Shown one piece after another: positions 63,691-64,000 of a DNA stretch of 64,000 bases (the stretch's first letter is position 1; every line of letters starts with the position of its first letter). The position numbers and the translations under genes are program-made. A model generated the notes under the pieces. That model did not search any database. It had not been told where the DNA came from and saw nothing but the letters and a program-made list of their open reading frames with translations. The stretch is taken from contig JBBQBB010000001.1 in NCBI GenBank assembly GCA_038317095.1, positions 1 to 64,000 on the forward strand, written 5' to 3'. The stretch comes from JAGXTF01 sp038317095 (lineage in GTDB: Bacteria; Bacteroidota; Bacteroidia; NS11-12g; UBA955).

Positions 63691-63715
63691 AACCCGTTTA
63701 TTCGGGTTTCTTCGG
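63691..63715. terminator. Probable terminator of the PKD-protein gene
   Basis: AACCCG (63691-63696) and CGGGTT (63703-63708) pair around TTTATT, followed by TCTTCGGTTTTT. It lies 70 bases after the stop and also precedes the stop of the minus-strand frame at the right edge. Confidence 0.5.
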
Positions 63716-63782
63716 TTTTTGCCTGTTCGCTATATGTTCCATTTTCTGCCTCCTTCAGATTCTGTCGCTATGCTACTCCCAT

Positions 63783-64000
63783 TTAAGAAAGGTATAAATA
63801 TAAAAATCCGTTGTATTCCAATTTTCTTAATTTTTCAAATTTCAAATTCTCATTTGCTTCCACCACCGCAACTTTATCCAATCCTGCCGAAACATCAATA
63901 CCCAATTTACCAGTGAATGGAATGATTTCCTCCACTTGGGTCAAATGATATTTTTTTAAATTTAAGACAACCTGAAAATCGTTGAGTAAAGTTTTCAATG
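63783..64000 (-). CDS. Partial unrecognised protein, runs off the right edge
   Basis: A minus-strand frame is open from the edge to a stop at 63783, giving the last 72 or so residues of a protein. It reads like coding sequence (VVLNLKKYHLTQVEEIIPF, GKLGIDVSAGLDKVAVVEAN), and the PFTGKLGIDVSAG block faintly recalls the C-terminal end of phosphoribosylanthranilate isomerase (TrpF), but the match is too short to name it. Confidence 0.5.
   Translation of the reverse strand, partial: LKTLLNDFQVVLNLKKYHLTQVEEIIPFTGKLGIDVSAGLDKVAVVEANENLKFEKLRKLEYNGFLYLYLS

Overview
The window reads as chromosomal DNA of a free-living, probably aerobic member of the Bacteroidota. The evidence is: several secreted proteins with type IX secretion (T9SS) C-terminal sorting domains of type A and one gliding-motility type B domain; promoters of the Bacteroidota form TTG-N19/20-TAnnTTTG; and families largely confined to the phylum (DUF5723, DUF2480, DUF1599, an IPExxxVDY protein beside pyk). 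Base composition is AT-rich. No rRNA, tRNA, CRISPR array or complete insertion sequence was found.

Layout. 1-1.8 kb: an edge-truncated lipoprotein and a tyrosine recombinase flanked by a strong hairpin and a palindrome. 1.8-7.4 kb: a beta-barrel/coiled-coil envelope protein and SppA. 7.5-13.7 kb: two unrecognised proteins, a cyanophycin-synthetase-like Mur ligase lacking the ATP-grasp domain, and a secreted Omp28-type protein. 13.8-18.7 kb: a TetR regulator and the phenylacetyl-CoA epoxidase genes paaA-B-C-D, interrupted between paaA and paaB by a T9SS protein gene. 18.7-21.4 kb: two near-identical 65-bp direct repeats enclosing a nucleotidyltransferase/TIM-barrel gene pair, with a broken piece of mrp at the right edge. 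21.4-27.7 kb: a subtilase, a TPR protein with one degenerate and one intact caspase domain, and an OmdA-like protein, all on the minus strand. 27.8-36 kb: TPR protein, phosphate-binding-type lipoprotein, sialidase-like secreted protein, holA, a small PD-(D/E)xK nuclease-fold protein and two paralogous lipoproteins. 36-44 kb: aminotransferase, HU, then an overlapping set DUF1599-DoxX-ABC permease-shikimate kinase, and small metabolic or stress genes. 44-55.6 kb: UvrD-like helicase-nuclease, Tet-type MFS pump, the rnc-fabF-acpP block, pyk and an NRAMP-like transporter. 55.7-64 kb: a LytTR regulator with a degenerate receiver, then a 1760-residue PKD-repeat surface protein with a LytTR-type direct repeat in its upstream region.

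How the genes fit together. Much of the window is ordinary housekeeping (fatty-acid synthesis, glycolysis, replication, nucleoid). The accessory content is mainly cell-surface or secreted protein genes and aromatic catabolism. The best candidates for undescribed biology are the repeat-flanked nucleotidyltransferase/TIM-barrel cassette, the subtilase/tandem-caspase/OmdA operon, the ATP-grasp-less CphA relative, the secreted protein coupled to paaB, and the LytTR/PKD regulatory pair. All functional assignments come from reading the translated sequences and recalled family features; no database search was possible.
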